Shown here: positions 5,203-9,401 of the stretch, piece after piece
Layout: the number at the start of each line of letters is the position of its first letter
Numbering within the stretch: the stretch's first letter is position 1
Source of the DNA: Chlamydiota bacterium
GTDB lineage: Bacteria > Chlamydiota > Chlamydiia > Chlamydiales > SLFE01
Length of the DNA: 9,401 nucleotides
Direction of reading: 5' to 3'
Assembly: GCA_011065065.1 (NCBI GenBank)
Contig: JAAKFL010000069.1
Span: 1-9,401 of the forward strand
Program-made: the position numbers and the translations under genes
Notes under the pieces: generated by a model
Seen by the model: only the letters and a program-made list of their open reading frames with translations
What the model was told of the DNA's origin: nothing
Database searches by the model: none

Positions 5203-7317
5203 ATGGAATTATCGGGATCATCATCATTTGTTATGGAACCGGGCTCAAGCAGCGAGATCAAAGGGTCTCAATTTGAAGAAGGTTGCAGTAGTAAGGGAGT
5301 TACCTTTCAGGATGAAGAGGCAGTGAACAAGGTTGCGGCAAAAGGGTTAAGAAAATTAGATAAGTCTCATCGAAAAGAGTTAATTCCCCAAGTCACGGTG
5401 CTTTCGGAACGTTGCAAAAAGAACTCATGGCTGATTCGTCACCTTTTGGAGTTTTCGAGTCTGAGGTCATTAACCATGTCCGGAAATCTTAAGACTGCCG
5501 ATGCTAGGAAAATTGCCGAATTTATTAAAACGACTACTACTTTAGAAACTTTAGATCTCTTCGATTGTAAAATTGAACGCAATGGAGCCAAGGCCATTAG
5601 CAAAGCTCTCAAAAAAAATAAGACCCTGCTGACTCTTAAAATAACAGGAAAAAACTATTACTTTGATGAGCTGGGCGACTCTCTTCACACAAATGCCACT
5701 TTAACTGATCTTTGGTTAAAGACTGAATGGCGAACTGCTGGCGATCATATTTCCTGGGCGCTGAATGACAATATCACCTTAGAAAAGTTTCATTACTTCA
5801 ATAAGGATCCAAGAGGGTATCAACTGGATAATGATGTTCGAGTAAATATCGAAACGCATCTTGAGCTCAATCAGGCTCTTCACCAATTAGATGAAGATAT
5901 CCCAGATGAGATTGTGTTGAAAAAAATCATGAAAAAGTGTTTACGCGTTTTAGCTCGAGATAAAACCCCTAAAAAAACCAAAAAAGTTGTTCGTTCATAC
6001 TTAAAACAACTGGCTCCTCATATGACCTTTGTGGCTGATAACCATGGACAAGATTTCTGGCTTATAAGGAATCTCAGTCGTTTTGAAAATTTACGAACGT
6101 TAAAGCTCCGTGTCAGCCTTTACAAAACGGAGACAATCGAAGGGGGTTACAGTAGAGTTGTCGATGATTTCCATTCAGTGACAAAATTTCTAAAAAAACA
6201 TCAATCCTTAGAATCTTTGATATTATTGCCCACAAAGGATCAACCCTTGATTTCAAATGATGGGTTGATTGCAGTTATGAAATCATTGAAAAAAAATCAA
6301 TCAATACGAAGACTTGAAATCTCGGGGTGTGAAGCTGAGCTCAGTGGAACAGAAGCTTTAGTGAAGTACCTAGAAAGAAATGGTCATGTTGAAAAATTGA
6401 CTTATACGGTTTGGCTGGGGAAATTACATTCCAAAGAATACGATCCGCTGATTGAATATCTCAAGGAAAATGAATCAATCACAGAGTTAGATCTCTCAGG
6501 TAACCGATATTTAAATATTAAAGATCTTCTTCAAGTGAATCATTCAATTAGGAAATTGAATTTGAGTCGTTGTGGCCATTTCAATCTTGGTGACGTTTTA
6601 AAAATTAATACGACATTGGAAACTCTGATTCTTAACGAAAATGGTATCTGGTCAAATGACGTCGTAAAACTAATGGATGGAGTGCGTCAAAATAAAACTC
6701 TTAAAGTCTTGTCCCTGCAAAGTAACAATATTGGTAGTAAAGAAGGGTTGTTTATTCAAAGAATGCTTCAAGAAAATGAGACATTAGAAGAGCTTCTCCT
6801 TTCAAAAAATGGATTGCTGGATGAGGGAGTGAAAAGAGTCGCAAAAGGCTTGATGAAAAATCATAGTTTAAAGCGTCTTTGTCTGCTTCATAATTATATC
6901 GGAGCAGAAGGTTGTCGCGCTATGGGAAAAGCTCTTGCTAAGAACAGCACACTTGAAGGCCTTATCATAAATGAAAATACCAGATCCGGCAAAGGGACAG
7001 TCCTTTTGTGTCGAGGATTAAGGAAAAATAAAACGATTAAGATGATCGAGTTTGGCACTAAAAGTTTTTTCCTTGAGCCTTGGTCTTTAAAAAGTTTCCT
7101 GACCTATCCCAGATTCTTTTTAAAGGATGGGATTGCCGCTGAATGTTTTGATCGCGCCATTCGGAATAATCCTCTTGAAGCCGCTTGTTTTGTTGCAATG
7201 GAGGTCGACACCCATGAAAATTATCGTGATCTTCCCGATAGACAGCACTTGTATTCTTGGGATCCAGAAGTGTGGGATTCTGGTCATCGTGATTCCTTTT
7301 GGGCTGAGGAATCCTAA
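5203..7317 (+). CDS. RI-type leucine-rich repeat protein with internally duplicated N-terminal module
   Basis: This 704-residue protein (708 from the upstream ATG at 5191, used for numbering here) has no enzyme motif. Residues 5-38 are rich in Ser, Gly and Glu and look disordered, as in many type III effectors. A charged helical cap (about 41-90) leads into LRRs of RI type, with LETLDLFDCKIERNGAKAI near 118. A second cap plus LRR follows at about 239-345: SWLIRHLLEF (79-88) recurs as FWLIRNLSRF (289-298). Later units (about 430-615) are regular, 27-29 residues, of the form LxxLxLxxNxIGxxG. The tail (about 625-708) is not LRR and has six Trp, including WDPEVWDSGH. No signal peptide or membrane segment is visible. 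It probably binds proteins inside the host cell, by inference. It lies 27 bases before the second LRR gene, so likely co-transcribed. Confidence 0.85.
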   Translation: MELSGSSSFVMEPGSSSEIKGSQFEEGCSSKGVTFQDEEAVNKVAAKGLRKLDKSHRKELIPQVTVLSERCKKNSWLIRHLLEFSSLRSLTMSGNLKTADARKIAEFIKTTTTLETLDLFDCKIERNGAKAISKALKKNKTLLTLKITGKNYYFDELGDSLHTNATLTDLWLKTEWRTAGDHISWALNDNITLEKFHYFNKDPRGYQLDNDVRVNIETHLELNQALHQLDEDIPDEIVLKKIMKKCLRVLARDKTPKKTKKVVRSYLKQLAPHMTFVADNHGQDFWLIRNLSRFENLRTLKLRVSLYKTETIEGGYSRVVDDFHSVTKFLKKHQSLESLILLPTKDQPLISNDGLIAVMKSLKKNQSIRRLEISGCEAELSGTEALVKYLERNGHVEKLTYTVWLGKLHSKEYDPLIEYLKENESITELDLSGNRYLNIKDLLQVNHSIRKLNLSRCGHFNLGDVLKINTTLETLILNENGIWSNDVVKLMDGVRQNKTLKVLSLQSNNIGSKEGLFIQRMLQENETLEELLLSKNGLLDEGVKRVAKGLMKNHSLKRLCLLHNYIGAEGCRAMGKALAKNSTLEGLIINENTRSGKGTVLLCRGLRKNKTIKMIEFGTKSFFLEPWSLKSFLTYPRFFLKDGIAAECFDRAIRNNPLEAACFVAMEVDTHENYRDLPDRQHLYSWDPEVWDSGHRDSFWAEES

Positions 7318-7333
7318 AAATCATTATTATAAC

Positions 7334-7340
7334 AAGGAGA
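7334..7340 (+). promoter_or_regulatory. Ribosome binding site of the F-box/LRR gene
   Basis: AAGGAGA stands four bases before the ATG at 7345 and supports that start. It sits in the 27-base gap after the first LRR gene, where no terminator is seen, consistent with a two-gene operon. Confidence 0.75.
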
Positions 7341-7344
7341 ATTT

Positions 7345-9132
7345 ATGGAACCTGTAACTGATCAAAATATCTTTCAAGTTTTACCCGAAGATATCACAAC
7401 TAAAATGATTTTACCGCACGTTGAATTTGGTGACTGGGTGAATTTTCGGAACGTCAATCGACACAACCATCTACTTTCAACAGAATGTCCGCAACATTTC
7501 ATAACTTTTATAAAAAAAGTTTATCAAGTTCAGGGTCAAATATTTCCTGATTTTACAAAGACTTCTCTCATTAACTCAGAACTCATATCCAAGCTAGATC
7601 CAAGATGGATGCATATTCGCATTCTTGAGATTAATAATATTTCTTTAAGTGAAAATCATATTAACCATCTTGCTAAGTTTATCGAAAAGTCTTCCTTTTT
7701 GGAGTCGTTGATTTTGTGGAATTTTGATGAAGGTTTTGCTCTCGAGAATGATGGTTTGATCCGGATTGCCCAAGCGATAGCAAAAAGTCGGAGCTTTAGA
7801 AAGCTTGACGTGTATGACTGTCAGTTTGAGTTTTCAGGATTAGAAGCTTTCACCACAGCATTACATAGTCACCCAACAATGGAAAAGCTGAGTATAATAA
7901 GACGTCCTCGCGAATTATCGCTTGAGGAAATGGGGCTTTATTCGAAATTTCTCGCACATAACAGTGTCTTGAAAAGCATTGCGATTTGTTCAGTTGATAA
8001 TATGACTCCAGAACACATCAGCATTCTTGCACAGGGCCTGCGTGATAATCATACCTTAGAAGACCTTGATTTGGGTGGCAATAATATCGGGCCGTGTGGA
8101 GTTCAGCATATCGCGGATCTGATGGAACATAGTCGGTCTCTGAAAAAGATTAGACTATCTCAGAACAATATCGGTAACGAAGGAATGGAAATGGTTGCCC
8201 GTGCTCTTGAAATCAATACCTCGGTGCAAGAACTCTCCTTTAGTGAATGTGGGATAAGAGGAGGAGAGGCGATTGCTCAGGTCATACGAGTGAGTCAAAC
8301 CCTCAAATATCTTTTTTTTCAAATGGATGACATTGGGCCTGAAGGTGGAGAAGTCATCGCTGAAGCTTTGAAAGATAACGAGTCCCTTGAAGTTCTTATC
8401 ATTCCACGATGTGATTTGAGAACACGTGGTGTGGATGCCATCTTCCGCGCTCTCCAAACGAACAAGACTCTCAAATATCTCGACGTGAGTGTCAATGCGA
8501 TGACCGGAACTGATGAAGTGGAAGCGATGTTAACCATGAACACTTCTTTAGAGACTTTAGATTTATTGCATTGCGACCTTGGTGAAGAAGGGATGAATGC
8601 GATTGCGAGAGGACTTTCGGCGAATCACACCTTAGTGCATCTGGAATTAGGGGGAATCTCGGTACCAGACGATTGGGGATCCCGTATGTTCGAAGGCTTA
8701 AAGGAGAATACAACCTTCAAATATCTCGATTTATTTGCGATCGAGATCACTGAACAGGTTGCCTCTGATATTCTGGTCAATCTATTGAGACTCAGTTGTC
8801 TAGAAGAACTTCATATGGTGCGTTCTGAGCTTGGACCCGATACAAGAGAAATCGGACGAGCGCTTGGTGAGAATACATCCATAAAAAAACTGGAGATCGC
8901 GCAAAATAACATTGGATCTGAGGGGGTTAAATGGATTGCGGAGGCATTAATCCACAATCGAACACTCACCGAACTAAGTTTACAATCGGATGAAATCGAT
9001 AACAATGGGGCTCAATATTTCACGGAAGCTTTGGAATCCAATGAAACGATAAAAAAAATTGACTTACGCGATAACGATCGCATTGACAATGAGAGAATTA
9101 TGGAATTATTACACGTGAATCAATCTGAATAA
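7345..9132 (+). CDS. F-box-like and RI-type leucine-rich repeat protein, candidate host-directed effector
   Basis: This 595-residue protein starts with an F-box-like segment (about 12-48): VLPEDITTKMILPHV, then a Trp31-containing helix and FRNVNRHNHLL, matching the LPxEl...Il..L......v...w..l pattern. After a linker, about 18 LRR units run to the C-terminus, the regular ones starting near 238, 266, 294, 320, 348, 376, 402, 430, 458, 486, 513, 541 and 569, mostly 28 residues. F-box plus LRR is the layout of eukaryotic SCF ubiquitin ligase substrate receptors: the F-box binds Skp1 and the LRRs bind the target. Such proteins are known as effectors or expanded families in Legionella and amoeba-infecting Chlamydiae. 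No signal peptide is seen, as expected for type III or IV secretion. Residues about 105-235 align in register with the preceding LRR protein, so they are paralogues with different N-termini. The F-box call rests on pattern only. Confidence 0.85.
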   Translation: MEPVTDQNIFQVLPEDITTKMILPHVEFGDWVNFRNVNRHNHLLSTECPQHFITFIKKVYQVQGQIFPDFTKTSLINSELISKLDPRWMHIRILEINNISLSENHINHLAKFIEKSSFLESLILWNFDEGFALENDGLIRIAQAIAKSRSFRKLDVYDCQFEFSGLEAFTTALHSHPTMEKLSIIRRPRELSLEEMGLYSKFLAHNSVLKSIAICSVDNMTPEHISILAQGLRDNHTLEDLDLGGNNIGPCGVQHIADLMEHSRSLKKIRLSQNNIGNEGMEMVARALEINTSVQELSFSECGIRGGEAIAQVIRVSQTLKYLFFQMDDIGPEGGEVIAEALKDNESLEVLIIPRCDLRTRGVDAIFRALQTNKTLKYLDVSVNAMTGTDEVEAMLTMNTSLETLDLLHCDLGEEGMNAIARGLSANHTLVHLELGGISVPDDWGSRMFEGLKENTTFKYLDLFAIEITEQVASDILVNLLRLSCLEELHMVRSELGPDTREIGRALGENTSIKKLEIAQNNIGSEGVKWIAEALIHNRTLTELSLQSDEIDNNGAQYFTEALESNETIKKIDLRDNDRIDNERIMELLHVNQSE

Positions 9133-9170
9133 TTCTTTCTTTTTTTTCATGATTTCACAGTATTTGAATT

Positions 9171-9401
9171 ATGAGAAAGAAAGTGGTCCCTAGTCTCATT
9201 CTGGCTGTTTTAGCGGCATTGTCTGTCACCTGGTGGTTGAGTTCTAAGTACCAGGCAAATGATGTTATGACCATTCCCCTTGACCTGAGCCTCTATATCC
9301 CCATTGCACCCAAATGGGTTCATGGTGACCCCGACCTCGAAACCCTAACTTATATCAATCGCGAATGGAACCGACAACAGATCGCTTTTGACAAAAGTTC
9401 A
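9171..9401 (+). CDS. Unrecognised protein with N-terminal membrane or signal segment, 5' part only
   Basis: An ATG at 9171 opens a frame that stays open for 77 codons to the window edge. Residues 2-4 are RKK, followed by a hydrophobic stretch (about 5-23, PSLILAVLAALSVTWWL within it), then a polar extracytoplasmic-looking sequence with IPIAPKWVHGDPDLETL. This fits a signal peptide without a lipobox Cys, or a single membrane anchor with the rest outside the cytoplasm. There is no clear Shine-Dalgarno before the start. The gene begins 38 bases after the F-box/LRR stop on the same strand, so it may be read from the same transcript or have its own promoter. I do not recognise the family. Confidence 0.6.
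   Translation, partial: MRKKVVPSLILAVLAALSVTWWLSSKYQANDVMTIPLDLSLYIPIAPKWVHGDPDLETLTYINREWNRQQIAFDKSS

Noticed and set aside
9103..9144. Possible terminator after the F-box/LRR gene: GAATTATT (9103-9110) pairing with AATAATTC (9128-9135), then a T-rich run
   Set aside because: The stem is only eight pairs, nearly all A-T, with a 17-base loop, and overlaps the end of the coding region. It is too weak to call, though the T run is noticeable.

Overview
The window looks like chromosomal DNA of a host-associated bacterium of moderate GC. Bacterial Shine-Dalgarno sequences precede several genes, and the gene families are bacterial sugar catabolism. The right half, however, encodes two large proteins of eukaryotic style: ribonuclease-inhibitor (RI) type leucine-rich repeats, one of them behind an F-box-like N-terminus. 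That mix is known from bacteria living in amoebae or other protists, such as Parachlamydia-type Chlamydiae and Legionellales. I cannot fix the genus from sequence alone.

Left part (1-4967): carbon catabolism. The 3' end of an inosose dehydratase gene (iolE, +) runs into the window. It converges on a leftward pair, methylmalonate/malonate-semialdehyde dehydrogenase (iolA/mmsA) followed by inositol 2-dehydrogenase (iolG), with a 4-base ATGA overlap. Upstream of iolA on the same strand lies a GH37 trehalase gene. IolG and IolE catalyse the first two steps of myo-inositol breakdown and IolA the last. The middle steps are not in the window and may lie to its left. Trehalase would release glucose, so the block as a whole would feed on inositol and trehalose, both plausible host-derived carbon sources.

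The convergent gap (491-827) holds no gene but two long inverted repeats. One is a near-perfect 186-base palindrome that also contains a chain of small local hairpins. The other is a 95-base hairpin that overlaps the iolG stop codon and, read leftward, ends in a T tract, so it is a good intrinsic terminator. The gap between trehalase and iolA holds a four-copy ATCTTCGCG tandem repeat. The divergent gap between trehalase and the first LRR gene (4968-5202) holds a third long inverted repeat, three copies of TGTCAAATTT, and candidate promoters in both directions.

Right part (5203-9132): two rightward LRR genes 27 bases apart, each with a clear ribosome binding site, probably one operon. They align in register over part of their length and so look like paralogues, but their N-terminal modules differ. 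The first has a Ser/Gly-rich leader, an internally duplicated cap-plus-LRR block and a Trp-rich non-LRR tail. The second has an F-box-like domain and then about 18 LRR units. Their likely role, by inference, is as effectors that act on host proteins, possibly through ubiquitin ligase. At the right edge begins an unrecognised protein with an N-terminal membrane or signal segment.
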